Below, piece after piece: positions 23,587 through 32,463 of a stretch of 53,127 nt of DNA. Position numbers and translations under genes: made by a program. The notes under the pieces are model-generated. The model did no database searches and was not told the DNA's origin. It saw nothing but the letters and a program-made list of their open reading frames with translations. The DNA comes from a virus. Location: positions 1 to 53,127 of the IMG/VR virus record IMGVR_UViG_3300044675_006021; one strand, written 5' to 3'. Positions within the stretch are counted from its first letter, which is position 1; the number at the start of each line of letters is the position of its first letter.

Positions 23587-25086
23587 TTATTTATCTTTTG
23601 GTAGTTCCATCGACACTATCTTGTAATCAAACTTTTCTTTCTTGTATATCTTTATGCGTTCTTCAAAATGCTTGAATACGTGATTTTTGTATGACTTAGT
23701 GCAAAGATCGTCAACAATGTCAAAAACCTTGAGTGTTTTCTTTCGTGCAGATACACGCAAGCCTCTTCCGATGCTTTGCAGCAATCGTATTACTGACTTA
23801 GTAGGTGACGCAAAAATAATATTGTCGAGATTAACAATGTTGATGCCAGCACTAGTAGTACCATAACTGGCAACAAGGATCGCATTTTTTTCCGTGTCGA
23901 TGACACGGCGGATGTATTCTCTTGCGTCTGCATCCGTTTTTCCGTAGATAAGATATACTTTTCTATCGCCAGCCGCTGCCTTAAGGAGAGAGTACAGGGG
24001 CTTTCCTTGTCCTTCGACATAGTTGAAGAGGACAAGGGTGTTTCCTTTGGTGCTGAGTGCGAGGTCTCGGATGAACTCATTGCGCCTATCATTACTTATC
24101 AACCACTTGATTTCATCTGGGTATCGTTGCTTTTTTAGCAACTCTTTTTCAGCTTCGGTGTACTTCAACAGTATGGCGTCGATTCCAAGTGTGGCAAGCA
24201 ATCCCTTATTCATGAGATTCTTGGTCTGTATGAACTGTACAGCTGGGCCAAGAATGCCTTCAATGCTGAGACGATGTGCTTGTGCTTGATCCAAGGTTCC
24301 TGTTGTACCGATGCGGAACCAAGCCTTTGACATCTTTTGTCCAATCATGTTTATGGATTCGGCCTTGGCTTGGTGGCATTCATCGAAGATCACAGCATCA
24401 AATTGGTCAAACCATTCTCTGGGCAATTTGTATACGGATTGCCAAGTCGAAACAATTATTTGCTTATTTGTTTCCTTCTCCGCTCCAGCGCTGATCTTGT
24501 GTACTGACTTCCTGCAATTCCACTTGGGATCGTTCTTTGAATAGTCAAAGAAGTCAGACTCCATCTGGTTTACCAGTCCCACCGTGGGGACCAGAATCAA
24601 TATTTTTCTGTCTGATTTTATTACGGATAGTAGCCAACGGAGCAAGACGTATATTATCAAACTTTTTCCAGATCCTGTTGGGGATATAATCACGCAACGG
24701 TGATTGTTTATAGCGTGGATGATTGCTTGTGACTGATGTGGATGCATTTGTATAATAGACTTTTTCACCGTCACATTTAGTCCAGTATAAAGGGTAGCAA
24801 GTTCCTCCTGTGTTATGCATAGGTCTTTTTTGCTTTCTTTGAAAGAAATGGAATACTTGCGTTCATCCGCAAACTTTTTTAAATAAGTCTTCAAGCCCCG
24901 GGGAAGGGTGGATGTAAGGATATCATACAGACGAATTTTGCCATCCCATATTCTGCGTTTGAACATGGGCATATATTGGGCGCCAGGAACCATGAAGGAA
25001 AAATAATCCCTCAGTTCCTTCTTTATCGCGTTGTCTGTCTTGATGTAGTAACGAACTTCATCATTAGATTCAACTTCAATATCCAC
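23587..25086 (-). CDS. uvsW: UvsW-type DNA/RNA helicase
   Basis: 499 residues, close to T4 UvsW. Superfamily 2 helicase with motif I SPTGSGKS (135-142), motif II DECH (235-238), GTTGTL as motif III and a C-terminal SIGRGLR as motif VI. The N-terminal 100 residues form the small double-stranded-DNA-recognising domain (RRIWDGKIRLYD). UvsW unwinds R-loops and branched recombination intermediates and drives the switch from origin-dependent to recombination-dependent replication. It starts at GTG 25086, 4 bases after a late promoter box. T4 uvsW is also a late gene, so this timing is conserved. Confidence 0.95.
   Translation of the reverse strand: MDIEVESNDEVRYYIKTDNAIKKELRDYFSFMVPGAQYMPMFKRRIWDGKIRLYDILTSTLPRGLKTYLKKFADERKYSISFKESKKDLCITQEELATLYTGLNVTVKKSIIQMHPHQSQAIIHAINNHRCVIISPTGSGKSLIIYVLLRWLLSVIKSDRKILILVPTVGLVNQMESDFFDYSKNDPKWNCRKSVHKISAGAEKETNKQIIVSTWQSVYKLPREWFDQFDAVIFDECHQAKAESINMIGQKMSKAWFRIGTTGTLDQAQAHRLSIEGILGPAVQFIQTKNLMNKGLLATLGIDAILLKYTEAEKELLKKQRYPDEIKWLISNDRRNEFIRDLALSTKGNTLVLFNYVEGQGKPLYSLLKAAAGDRKVYLIYGKTDADAREYIRRVIDTEKNAILVASYGTTSAGINIVNLDNIIFASPTKSVIRLLQSIGRGLRVSARKKTLKVFDIVDDLCTKSYKNHVFKHFEERIKIYKKEKFDYKIVSMELPKDK
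23588..23595 (-). promoter_or_regulatory. T4-type late promoter (GATAAATA) for the LSm-like gene
   Basis: Minus-strand GATAAATA overlaps the UvsW stop codon (TAA, 23589-23587). The 22-base leader contains GGGAGGA before ATG 23565. Confidence 0.7.
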
Positions 25087-25090
25087 ATAA

Positions 25091-25098
25091 TATTTAGA
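25091..25098 (-). promoter_or_regulatory. T4-type late promoter (TCTAAATA) for uvsW
   Basis: Minus-strand TCTAAATA includes the UvsY stop codon (TAA, 25096-25094) and ends 4 bases before the GTG start of uvsW. There is no Shine-Dalgarno sequence. Confidence 0.75.
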
Positions 25099-25531
25099 CC
25101 ACGCCGTTCATCATTTTATGCCACTCTATGGCTGACTTGATGGCAAAGTTTCTATTGTTGAGTGAACGCAAAAATTCCTCAACCATTTTTAGTTTTACTT
25201 CGCTCACGGCAATTTTAGATTTTAATTCAATAACCTTTGGATCAGCTTCCACAAACTGTTCCACATCACTCTTTAGTAGGGTTAGGTCAGAAGGATCTTC
25301 TCCCCATGATTCCAACTCCTCTTGGGAGGCTTTACCTGTATAAATTTTCCACTTGCGCAACTTTAGGATTGCCAAGTCATGCTGTTGTTTGGTCAAAAGT
25401 AATTTGACATCTGATAATATCGTAAGATACTTCGAGTGTATTTGAGGTATCTTAAGAGACTCTATTCCTAACTCTGTAGAGTCTATTTGAGAGTCTTTAG
25501 TAATAAGTTCTTTAAGGTTCTCTAGATTCAT
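25094..25531 (-). CDS. uvsY: UvsY recombination mediator
   Basis: 145 residues (T4 137). N-terminal MNLENLKELITKDSQIDSTELGIES, then SKYLTILSDVK, a KLRKWKIYTGKAS segment and C-terminal LNNRNFAIKSAIEWHKMMNG match the UvsY layout, in which the N-terminal half binds gp32-coated single-stranded DNA and the C-terminal half forms a hexamer. UvsY loads the UvsX recombinase. It is the first gene of the minus-strand operon and reads away from the glycan island. Its upstream region (25532-25620) holds divergent regulatory signals. No strong promoter for the minus strand could be assigned. Confidence 0.85.
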   Translation of the reverse strand: MNLENLKELITKDSQIDSTELGIESLKIPQIHSKYLTILSDVKLLLTKQQHDLAILKLRKWKIYTGKASQEELESWGEDPSDLTLLKSDVEQFVEADPKVIELKSKIAVSEVKLKMVEEFLRSLNNRNFAIKSAIEWHKMMNGVV

Positions 25532-25567
25532 CTTTTATAGATTACTCTATAGTATACTCTAGATAAT

Positions 25568-25587
25568 GTCAAATAAATATATTTGAC
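25568..25587. repeat. Inverted repeat in the uvsY/glycan-island divergent region
   Basis: Arms GTCAAAT and ATTTGAC (7 bp) separated by 6 bases. The right arm supplies the TTGAC of the plus-strand -35 box, so a protein bound here could affect transcription both ways. It has no adjoining T-run long enough for a clear terminator. Confidence 0.5.
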
Positions 25588-25610
25588 TTTTAGTTTATAC
25601 AAATTATATT
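25583..25610 (+). promoter_or_regulatory. Sigma70-like promoter of the glycan island
   Basis: TTGACT (25583-25588), 16-base spacer, TATATT (25605-25610). It is followed by a GAGG ribosome site and ATG 25626. It is the only good promoter before the twelve-gene island apart from that at 33263. Confidence 0.7.
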
Positions 25611-25625
25611 GACTGTGAGGAATTT

Positions 25626-26261
25626 ATGATCATTGATTTACGAGAGATACCAGTTGTTTGGATAAATTTAGATTCAGCAACTAAAAATGCCGAATCCATG
25701 GAAGCAAAATTAAAAGAACATGGATTCAAACAAACCTATAGAAAATCTGCTAGGATTATACCAGCACCACCGGGAACAATCCCCAGTAATGCACATTATG
25801 TAGGTTGTGCCCAATCACATATTGATATTTTGGCTGATTCTGCATATGGTTCTCCCCTGCTTATTTTGGAGGACGATGCAGAATTTTCACAAAATTTTCA
25901 ACCTATTATCGACATACCAGATGATTCTGACGGGATCTACCTCGGTGTTTCTAGTGGAAACAGGGGTTATCAGACCAAACAATACAATGACCATTATATG
26001 AGAATTGGTGGTATTTTGGCTACCCATGCAATTCTATATGTAAATGACAAGTTTAAAATGACGATGGCGCAGGCAGCGATCCACTGCATTGAAGACTTAA
26101 AACAACCTTGGGATATGGGCGCAGCCTCAGTCCAGTTTCACACCAGAGTCTATACACCAAACAGACCTTATTTTTACCAATCAGATGAACGTCAGTCGGC
26201 CAATAAATGGCAATATTTTACTGATGTTGGTTTAGAAAATAGAAATTCTCCTTACCTATGA
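25626..26261 (+). CDS. Glycosyltransferase family 25-like
   Basis: 211 residues. GT25 (LPS biosynthesis) pattern: VVWINLDSA near the N-terminus, YRKSARI, GCAQSH (60-65) and LLILEDDAEF (78-87), where the acidic cluster binds the metal and nucleotide sugar. The C-terminal half is less typical. It transfers a sugar, commonly galactose in this family, to a glycan or hydroxylysine-type acceptor; the donor here is unknown. First gene of the island, with a GAGG ribosome site 5' of ATG 25626, and coupled to the next gene by an ATGA overlap. Confidence 0.8.
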   Translation: MIIDLREIPVVWINLDSATKNAESMEAKLKEHGFKQTYRKSARIIPAPPGTIPSNAHYVGCAQSHIDILADSAYGSPLLILEDDAEFSQNFQPIIDIPDDSDGIYLGVSSGNRGYQTKQYNDHYMRIGGILATHAILYVNDKFKMTMAQAAIHCIEDLKQPWDMGAASVQFHTRVYTPNRPYFYQSDERQSANKWQYFTDVGLENRNSPYL

Positions 26262-27172
26262 AAATATTAATAACTGGTGGTTGTGGGTTTATTGGAAGCC
26301 ATTTGGTAGAAGAGTTGGCTAAACAAAATTATAATCTTATTGTTGTAGATGATTTATCTGCCAACAATGATCAATTTTATTTTTTAAAACAAGATAACGT
26401 CGAATACCATAAATTCGATATCGCAGACGAATCTAATTTTGAAATACTAAAAACCATTGCCAAAGATTGTAAATTTGTTTTTCATCTAGCTGCAGAAACT
26501 AGGATTCAAGACACAATAAACAACCCCAAAAAAACAATCCAAACAAATATTTTGGGAACGTTCTACATCTTAGAGTTGTGCATACAGCTTGGCGTAAAAG
26601 GTCTTTTGTTTTCTTCTACTTCTTCGGTATATGGGTTAACAGAAAATACACCGATTACAGAAAATGAAAAAGAATCGTGTTTAAATCCATACGCTTCAAC
26701 CAAATACTCTGCAGAATTGTTGATAAAAAATTATAACAAACTATATGGTGTAAAATCTTGTATCTTTAGATACTTTAATGTATTTGGCGAAAGAGCCCCT
26801 GCAAAAGGTCCGTATTCTTTGGTCACAGGAATATTTTTAAGACAAAAAAATAACGGAGAACCACTTACCATAGTTGGCGACGGAACCCAAGAACGAGATT
26901 TTATTTATGTAAAAGATATTGTAGCTGCAAATATACTAGCTATGTCAAAGTGGGACACTGTTCCAGAAATCAGTGAAGCAAATGTTTTTAACATTGGATC
27001 AGAAAAAGCAATCACAGTAAAACAACTTGCAGACGCAATAAGCAGCAACCAGACACATGTCTCTCTAAGAAAAGGAGAGGCAAGAACTAATTTGTCGTCT
27101 TCCAATAAATTTAAGGTGTTGACTGGGTGGGTTGCAAAAACTGATATTTTAGACTGGATTAAAACTCAATGA
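26258..27172 (+). CDS. NAD-dependent nucleotide-sugar epimerase/dehydratase (SDR)
   Basis: 304 residues. Extended SDR with the Rossmann loop GGCGFIG (7-13), DLSANND after strand 2, SSTSSVYG (119-126) and catalytic YASTK (Tyr145, Lys149). The RYFNVFGERAP motif and IVGDGTQERDFIYVKDIV are typical of UDP-glucose/UDP-GlcNAc 4-epimerases and related enzymes. It probably interconverts UDP-hexoses for the transferases nearby. Substrate cannot be read from sequence. The start overlaps the previous stop (ATGA) and the end overlaps the next start by 4 bases. Confidence 0.87.
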   Translation: MKILITGGCGFIGSHLVEELAKQNYNLIVVDDLSANNDQFYFLKQDNVEYHKFDIADESNFEILKTIAKDCKFVFHLAAETRIQDTINNPKKTIQTNILGTFYILELCIQLGVKGLLFSSTSSVYGLTENTPITENEKESCLNPYASTKYSAELLIKNYNKLYGVKSCIFRYFNVFGERAPAKGPYSLVTGIFLRQKNNGEPLTIVGDGTQERDFIYVKDIVAANILAMSKWDTVPEISEANVFNIGSEKAITVKQLADAISSNQTHVSLRKGEARTNLSSSNKFKVLTGWVAKTDILDWIKTQ

Positions 27173-27957
27173 TAACTTTTAGTAAAATAGGAACATATGG
27201 AAGATTTGGAAACCAAATGTTTCAATATGCAACTTTGTTGGCAATAGCCAAATCAAAAGGTTATGATTATGGAGTTCCATACCAACACAAAAGCTCCAAT
27301 GAATTTTTTGATTTTTGTTTGCCAGAAGCCTTTTGCAATTTATCGGCAAAAGATTCATCTGATATTGTTGTACCGAACAAAGCAATAGAACGTGGATTTC
27401 CATATAGTTCTGGATTCTTTGGTATACAAGACAACACAGATATTTGTGGTTATTTTCAAACAGAAAAATATTTTAAAGATTATAAAAATGATATTTTAAA
27501 AGAATACACTTTTAAAAAAGATATTTTGGAAAAAGCTCATGACATGAGAGACTTAACCAAAAAAGATGCAATATCAATACATTTGCGTCTTGGTGACTAT
27601 TTACATCTTCAACATGTTTATCCAATATGTTCTTTGGAATATTATCAAGAAGCTTTAACAAAATTACCTGATGATATTTTAATATTTGTTTTTAGTGATG
27701 AGCCGGAAAAAGCGGAAACTTATTTTAAATCATTTAATAGGAAGATGGTTTTCTCTGATGGGACAGATAAATATGTTGACATGGCTACAATGAGTTTGTG
27801 TGATTATCATGTTATAGCAAATAGCTCGTTTAGTTGGTGGGGTGCTTGGTTAAGCAACTCTAAAAAAACAATAGCCCCATCTAGATGGTTTGGATCAGCA
27901 CCAAATGCACCTAAAGATTGGCGCGACATATACTGCAAAGAATGGGAAATAATTTAA
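27169..27957 (+). CDS. Glycosyltransferase family 11 (alpha-1,2-fucosyltransferase-like)
   Basis: 262 residues. GT11 signatures: YGRFGNQMFQYA (10-21), GYFQTEKYF (94-102), SIHLRLGDY with the HxRxGDY nucleotide-sugar motif (138-144), FVFSDEPEKA and SSFSWWGAWLS. The family transfers fucose from GDP-fucose in alpha-1,2 linkage, or rhamnose in some members. No GDP-fucose synthesis genes are visible in this window, so the donor would have to come from the host or lie elsewhere. Overlaps both neighbours (ATGA upstream, TAATG downstream), indicating tight co-translation. Confidence 0.88.
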   Translation: MITFSKIGTYGRFGNQMFQYATLLAIAKSKGYDYGVPYQHKSSNEFFDFCLPEAFCNLSAKDSSDIVVPNKAIERGFPYSSGFFGIQDNTDICGYFQTEKYFKDYKNDILKEYTFKKDILEKAHDMRDLTKKDAISIHLRLGDYLHLQHVYPICSLEYYQEALTKLPDDILIFVFSDEPEKAETYFKSFNRKMVFSDGTDKYVDMATMSLCDYHVIANSSFSWWGAWLSNSKKTIAPSRWFGSAPNAPKDWRDIYCKEWEII

Positions 27958-28856
27958 TGATTGTTACTGAAATATATAATGGTCAAGGTTTAGGAAATCA
28001 GTTGGCATGTTATGTCACAACAAGGACAATAGCAGCAGACATGGGTGTACCTTTTGGAATTATGAATCCTCATAAATTTAAATGTCTTGAGTTTATGAAT
28101 TTAGATTTTGGCGAGGATGTAACTGGAGGTGAGGGGCCAGAAGGCGGTCCACCGACAGTTCTTCCAAATGACATTTTATATTACTATAAAGAAAAATATC
28201 ATGTCCTACCAAATGGATCAAACATTACAATTGATGATCCCAATTTAGAAATTGTTCCAGACAATACTAAAATTGATGGAATATTGCAGTCAGAAAATAG
28301 ATTTATACACAGAAAATCTGAAATAAAAGAATGGCTTAAAGTAAATTTAGATAAAGAAAATTACACCTATTCGGATCCAGACATTTGTGTATTAGCGTTT
28401 AGAGGTGGTGAGTATAAGTATGTACCAAATTTCTTTTTGAAACCGAAATATTGGCAGGATGCTGTAAATCATATGTTAAAAATCAACCCAAAGTTTAAAT
28501 TTGTAGTTGTAACCGACGATCCACAGTGTGCAAGACAGTTTTTTCCTGAATCTTTTTATGTTACACATTCTGAAATATGGAATGATTATACTATTATAAA
28601 AAATGCACATTATCTGATTTCATCAAATTCAAGTTTTCCGTATTTTCCAACGCTTACTAGTAATACTTTAAAGTATATTTTAGCGCCCAAATATTGGGGA
28701 CGCCATAATATATCTGATGGCTATTGGGCATGTGGATATAATATTTACAGAGGCTATAATTATATTGATAGAGAAGGTAAAGTTTTTAATTATGACGAAT
28801 GTGTAAAAGAATTTGAAGAATATAAACAAAAAACAAAAATATATAATAATTTGTAA
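27957..28856 (+). CDS. GT11-related glycosyltransferase-like protein
   Basis: 299 residues from ATG 27957, which overlaps the previous TAA. The N-terminal IYNGQGLGNQLACYVTTRTIA parallels the G-R-GNQMF start of family 11. The RGGEYK segment (in place of HxRxGDY) and VVVTDDPQCARQFFP followed by NAHYLISSNSSF repeat the family's C-terminal order. So it is a divergent relative, probably of fucosyltransferase fold. It lacks the classic HxR motif, which suggests a different donor or acceptor. An upstream in-frame ATG at 27918 lies inside the preceding gene and is unlikely to be used. Confidence 0.65.
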   Translation: MIVTEIYNGQGLGNQLACYVTTRTIAADMGVPFGIMNPHKFKCLEFMNLDFGEDVTGGEGPEGGPPTVLPNDILYYYKEKYHVLPNGSNITIDDPNLEIVPDNTKIDGILQSENRFIHRKSEIKEWLKVNLDKENYTYSDPDICVLAFRGGEYKYVPNFFLKPKYWQDAVNHMLKINPKFKFVVVTDDPQCARQFFPESFYVTHSEIWNDYTIIKNAHYLISSNSSFPYFPTLTSNTLKYILAPKYWGRHNISDGYWACGYNIYRGYNYIDREGKVFNYDECVKEFEEYKQKTKIYNNL

Positions 28857-28861
28857 AATTT

Positions 28862-29488
28862 ATGCCATATTCACACGAAGAACATGTAACATATACAAAT
28901 AAAGAATATAGAGATTATTCATATTATCAGTCTTTATTTAATATTTTAAAAAATAAAAATATTCAATCTTACATAGATATTGGTGCAAATGTAGGAGAAG
29001 TTTGTAATATTTATTTTGATACCCTGCCAACGCTTAAAAAAGCATACCTGTTTGAGGTGGAGGTGTCTGCATTTAATTTTTTAAACAACAATATTAAATA
29101 TCCAGAAAAAGTACAAAGTTATAACTTGGCAATTTATTATGGTTCAGATCCACCAAAGTTATTTAAAAATTTTAATACTGGTGGGGGTGTGGTTGCAACT
29201 GCTATAAACAACAACCAATTCACGGAATTTGATACTATAAAAAATTATAGCACTCTTGAGCAATTAAATTTACCTTTAGTTGATTTAATAAAAATGGATA
29301 TAGAGGGTGGAGAATATGATATTATTAAATATTCAAAATTTCTACATTCTGTAAAATACTTAGAAATAGAGTTTCATTATGATAATTTAAATATCGAGGA
29401 GTATATTGCCAATTCTTTTCCAAACCACAATATTATTTTAGCAGAAGATATAAAAGGTAGATTTTTATTTGAAAGTAAGTATTTATGA
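28862..29488 (+). CDS. FkbM-family methyltransferase
   Basis: 208 residues. SAM-binding start YIDIGANVGEV (about 37-47), YLFEVEVSAFNFL, then YNLAIYYG and the FkbM signature LVDLIKMDIEGGEYDIIKY (about 139-157) followed by EIEFHY. FkbM-type enzymes commonly O-methylate sugars in glycans. The gene is very AT-rich and lies 5 bases after the preceding gene. It overlaps the GT17 gene by 4 bases (ATGA), so methylation of an island-made glycan is the likely role. Confidence 0.85.
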   Translation: MPYSHEEHVTYTNKEYRDYSYYQSLFNILKNKNIQSYIDIGANVGEVCNIYFDTLPTLKKAYLFEVEVSAFNFLNNNIKYPEKVQSYNLAIYYGSDPPKLFKNFNTGGGVVATAINNNQFTEFDTIKNYSTLEQLNLPLVDLIKMDIEGGEYDIIKYSKFLHSVKYLEIEFHYDNLNIEEYIANSFPNHNIILAEDIKGRFLFESKYL

Positions 29489-30249
29489 AAATATATGATT
29501 GTTTTTCTTTTTTTGATGAACTGGATTTATTAGAAATTAGATTAAATATTTTAGACCAATATGTCGATAAATTTGTTATAGTTGAAGCAAGAGAAACATT
29601 TAATGGTCATAAAAAACCATTAGTTTTTTCTAAAAATCAAACTCGATACAAAAAATGGGAATCTAAAATAATACATTATGTTGTTGATGAATTTCCAAAT
29701 AATCAGGAAATATACAACAAAGCATTAAACAGCCCAAATACTGGAAATAAAGAACATTGGTGGTTAAGAGAATTTTACCAAAAAGAACATGTAAATATGC
29801 CTTTATCATCTTGCGATGATGATGATATAATTTATGTATCTGATGTTGACGAAATTTGGAATCCGGAATTATCAATTCCATTTGATGATAAAAATGTCTT
29901 TAGACCGATACAGACGGCTTATCCTTTTTTTTTAAATAATAGATCGAATCAAAATTATAATGATTGGACTGGCACCAGAGCTGCAAAATATAAAGTATTT
30001 AAAAAATATGGTGCCAATCATTTTAGAACCGAAAGAGAAGTAAAATCAACACCAATCTTTAACGGTGGATGGCATTTTTCTTGGCTTCATAAAAAAGAAG
30101 ATAAGTGGAATGATAGCCATCCAAACAATAATATTAGATTTGCATCTGTCAAAAATACAAAAATGTGGAAAGACGAATCGGAATTACCTTCATATTTGAA
30201 AGAAAATAAACAAACTTGGATAAACTTATTTTTGGCGGAAAATATATGA
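29485..30249 (+). CDS. Glycosyltransferase family 17-like
   Basis: 254 residues. GT17 pattern from the first residues: MKIYDCFSFFDELDLLEIRL, then VDKFVIVEARETFNG.KKPL, and the DXD-type SDVDEIWNPE segment (about 114-123). The C-terminal GGWHFSWLHKKED also fits. The eukaryotic prototype adds bisecting GlcNAc to N-glycans; bacterial and phage members have unknown acceptors. Overlaps the next gene by 4 bases (ATGA). Confidence 0.85.
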   Translation: MKIYDCFSFFDELDLLEIRLNILDQYVDKFVIVEARETFNGHKKPLVFSKNQTRYKKWESKIIHYVVDEFPNNQEIYNKALNSPNTGNKEHWWLREFYQKEHVNMPLSSCDDDDIIYVSDVDEIWNPELSIPFDDKNVFRPIQTAYPFFLNNRSNQNYNDWTGTRAAKYKVFKKYGANHFRTEREVKSTPIFNGGWHFSWLHKKEDKWNDSHPNNNIRFASVKNTKMWKDESELPSYLKENKQTWINLFLAENI

Positions 30250-30983
30250 AACATATTAAAAATAATTTTTTAGTAGTCAGTGACTATAATTGGTTGCCGG
30301 ATAATTTGGAAGAATCTTGGGTAGAAAAATATTCAGACAATTATCTCATCTATGATAGGTATCATAGGTTTAAAGAAAGCGATAAAGTAAAACATCAAAA
30401 AAATGTTGGACAAAATATTTACGATATTTTTGATTTTATTGTAACACATTACAATAATTTACCAGAAAATATTATTTTTTGTCGTGCTTGTTTTTTAAAC
30501 CCAAAAGATGATGGAATTGTTCGGTATGATAAAAATAATAGAAGAATTTCTACTGGAAATTGTAGTGAAGAATATTTTTTAAAAAATGCAAACAATACCC
30601 ATTTAACCGAATTACAAGATTTTTTTACAGAATCGTGGAGATTTAATGGGTGGTCAAATAAAATAGGTCCAAATAATAGCTATTTGGAATTAAATCAAAA
30701 TTGGTATTTTGCAAGTTATAAGGGTAAATACTATAACGACATAAATGTATTTTTTAATGATATATACGAAAACCCCCCGCATCAACAATATTTGAGATTT
30801 TCTCCTGGTGGTAACTATATTGTCCCCAAAACAAATATTTTAAAATATAACATTAATTTTTATGAAAAAATTAAAAATATTTTGTCTTGGGATGTCATAG
30901 TTGGAGAAGCACATATGATTGAAAGAGCTTTATACACTATTTTTTTATGTGATTATGAAATAAAGAAAGAATTTAAACCATGA
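30246..30983 (+). CDS. Glycan-island protein of unknown function (DUF3431-like)
   Basis: 245 residues from ATG 30246 (ATGA overlap); an in-frame ATG at 30216 lies within the previous gene. Two features recall the DUF3431 family seen in polysaccharide loci: GQNIYDIFDFIVTHYNNLPENIIFCRA (an N-Y-N-x-LP-x-x-I-F core) and later LRFSPGGNYIVPKTNILKY, close to the P-G-A-x-F-x-V-x-x-x-x-I style. It is probably a glycosyltransferase-like or glycan-processing protein. No catalytic residues can be named. The gene is extremely AT-rich. Confidence 0.6.
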   Translation: MKHIKNNFLVVSDYNWLPDNLEESWVEKYSDNYLIYDRYHRFKESDKVKHQKNVGQNIYDIFDFIVTHYNNLPENIIFCRACFLNPKDDGIVRYDKNNRRISTGNCSEEYFLKNANNTHLTELQDFFTESWRFNGWSNKIGPNNSYLELNQNWYFASYKGKYYNDINVFFNDIYENPPHQQYLRFSPGGNYIVPKTNILKYNINFYEKIKNILSWDVIVGEAHMIERALYTIFLCDYEIKKEFKP

Positions 30984-31537
30984 GTATTCCAATATATCTT
31001 AGAAATGTTCCGCCTCCTGCTGAAACATTTGATCATGGATCATTGTTGCAGTTTTTATTATCTTATATCAAACCAAATGTATATCTTGAATTGGGAGTCC
31101 GAGAAGGAGTTACATTTACAAAATGTGCAACCCATGCCAAAAAAGCTATTGGAGTTGATATCTCCCCATGTCCTTTTTCTTTAAAAGAAAACATGGAATA
31201 TCATCAATGCACAACAGATATTTTTTTTACTAAATTAGATAAAAATGTAATATTTGACGCGGTTTTTATTGATGCGGACCACTCACATCAGCAATCTTTA
31301 AAAGATTTTTTAAATGTAAAAGATCATATTATAGATGATGGATTTGTTTTTTTTCATGATACTTATCCATATGATAAGTCAATGATGGATCCGGGATTAT
31401 GTAACGATGTATATAAAACGGCTCTATATATTAAAGAGCATTTTATAGAAGAATTTGAAGTTATTACTTTACCTTTTAATCCAGGTTTAAGTATACTTAA
31501 AAAGATGCCAAGAAAGAAACAGTTGCTTTATTTATGA
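30980..31537 (+). CDS. Class I SAM-dependent methyltransferase (Methyltransf_24 type)
   Basis: 185 residues. SAM-binding motif I is VYLELGVREGVTF, motif II KKAIGVDISP, and FDAVFIDADHSHQQSLKDF carries the metal-coordinating Asp pair typical of this group. The GFVFFHDTYP strand follows. Members methylate sugars or small phenols; in a glycan island an O-methyl sugar is the likely product. Overlaps both flanking genes by 4 bases. Confidence 0.85.
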   Translation: MSIPIYLRNVPPPAETFDHGSLLQFLLSYIKPNVYLELGVREGVTFTKCATHAKKAIGVDISPCPFSLKENMEYHQCTTDIFFTKLDKNVIFDAVFIDADHSHQQSLKDFLNVKDHIIDDGFVFFHDTYPYDKSMMDPGLCNDVYKTALYIKEHFIEEFEVITLPFNPGLSILKKMPRKKQLLYL

Positions 31538-32463
31538 AGAATGAAAAAATTTTTATAACTGGTGGGGCCGGATATCTTGGTCAGAATTTGATAAAACAGT
31601 TTTATGATACAAATCAAATTACAGTTTATTCAAGAGATGAAGCAAAACACTATTACATAAAAAAACAATTTCCAAAAGTAAATTTTGTTGTTGGTGACAT
31701 ACGTAATAGAGATCTTCTTCTTAGAAAATCAAAAAACCATACTGTAGGGATTTTTGCCGCTTCATTGAAGCAAATCGATGCCTGCACGGAAAATTATGAA
31801 GAGGCTTCAAAAATTATTATAGATGGGGCATTCAATTCTCGTATATGTGCTGAAGAAAATAATTTTAAATCAGCTTGTTTTATTTCTTCTGATAAAAGTC
31901 GAGCAGCTACAACCATTTATGGGGCAATGAAGTATGTTGCGGGAGAAGGCTTTATTAGCGGACCTTCTAATTGTAATCTTACAACAGCCATATATGGTAA
32001 TGTAATGAATTCTACCGGATCCATTATTCCTCTAATATGGAAATATATAAATCAAAAAACAAAACTTCAACTGTATAGCACAGAAATGACACGATTTTTA
32101 TTGGACATAGAAGATGGTATCGATCTTATATGCAAAGCTTTAACATATTCTGGTTGCAATGTGATTATGAATGCCAAATCGTTTAAAATTTTAGATTTAT
32201 TTGAAATATATAAAGAAAAATATAATTTAGAATTTGAAGTTAGTTCTCCAAGAACTGGAGAAAAAATTCATGAAATCATGGCCGCATCAGAAGAAATTAG
32301 ACGAATGGAATATATAGAAAAAGACAATATTTTTCTTTTGCATCCAAATAAAAATTTTAATACGGTAGTTTTTAAAAATTCTGAATTTTCGTCAAAAGAC
32401 TATTGTATTTCAAAAGAAGAATTATTTAACTTTTTAAACAAAAGGAATTTTTATCAGCCATGA
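31534..32463 (+). CDS. Nucleotide-sugar 4,6-dehydratase/epimerase (CapE/PseB/WbjB-like)
   Basis: 309 residues. SDR with GGAGYLG (10-16), acidic GDIRNRD after strand 3, AASLKQ at the place of the AALKH motif of inverting 4,6-dehydratases, SSDK (118-121) and the catalytic YGAMK (Tyr129, Lys133). The C-terminal SPRTGEKIHEIM is also typical of the CapE/WbjB/PseB group, which acts on UDP-GlcNAc to start L-FucNAc, pseudaminic acid or rhamnose-type sugars. The following RmlD/CapF-like reductase fits the next step. Exact product unknown. Confidence 0.83.
   Translation: MKNEKIFITGGAGYLGQNLIKQFYDTNQITVYSRDEAKHYYIKKQFPKVNFVVGDIRNRDLLLRKSKNHTVGIFAASLKQIDACTENYEEASKIIIDGAFNSRICAEENNFKSACFISSDKSRAATTIYGAMKYVAGEGFISGPSNCNLTTAIYGNVMNSTGSIIPLIWKYINQKTKLQLYSTEMTRFLLDIEDGIDLICKALTYSGCNVIMNAKSFKILDLFEIYKEKYNLEFEVSSPRTGEKIHEIMAASEEIRRMEYIEKDNIFLLHPNKNFNTVVFKNSEFSSKDYCISKEELFNFLNKRNFYQP

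Noticed and set aside
25532-25567. Promoter for uvsY on the minus strand (TTGACA with TATACT)
   Set aside because: The two boxes are only 10 nt apart, too close for sigma70, and no MotA-like box is clear.
29540-29552. TTAAATAT and similar late-box-like words inside the glycan island
   Set aside because: The island is so AT-rich that TAAATA occurs by chance within genes; these are not placed before a start codon.
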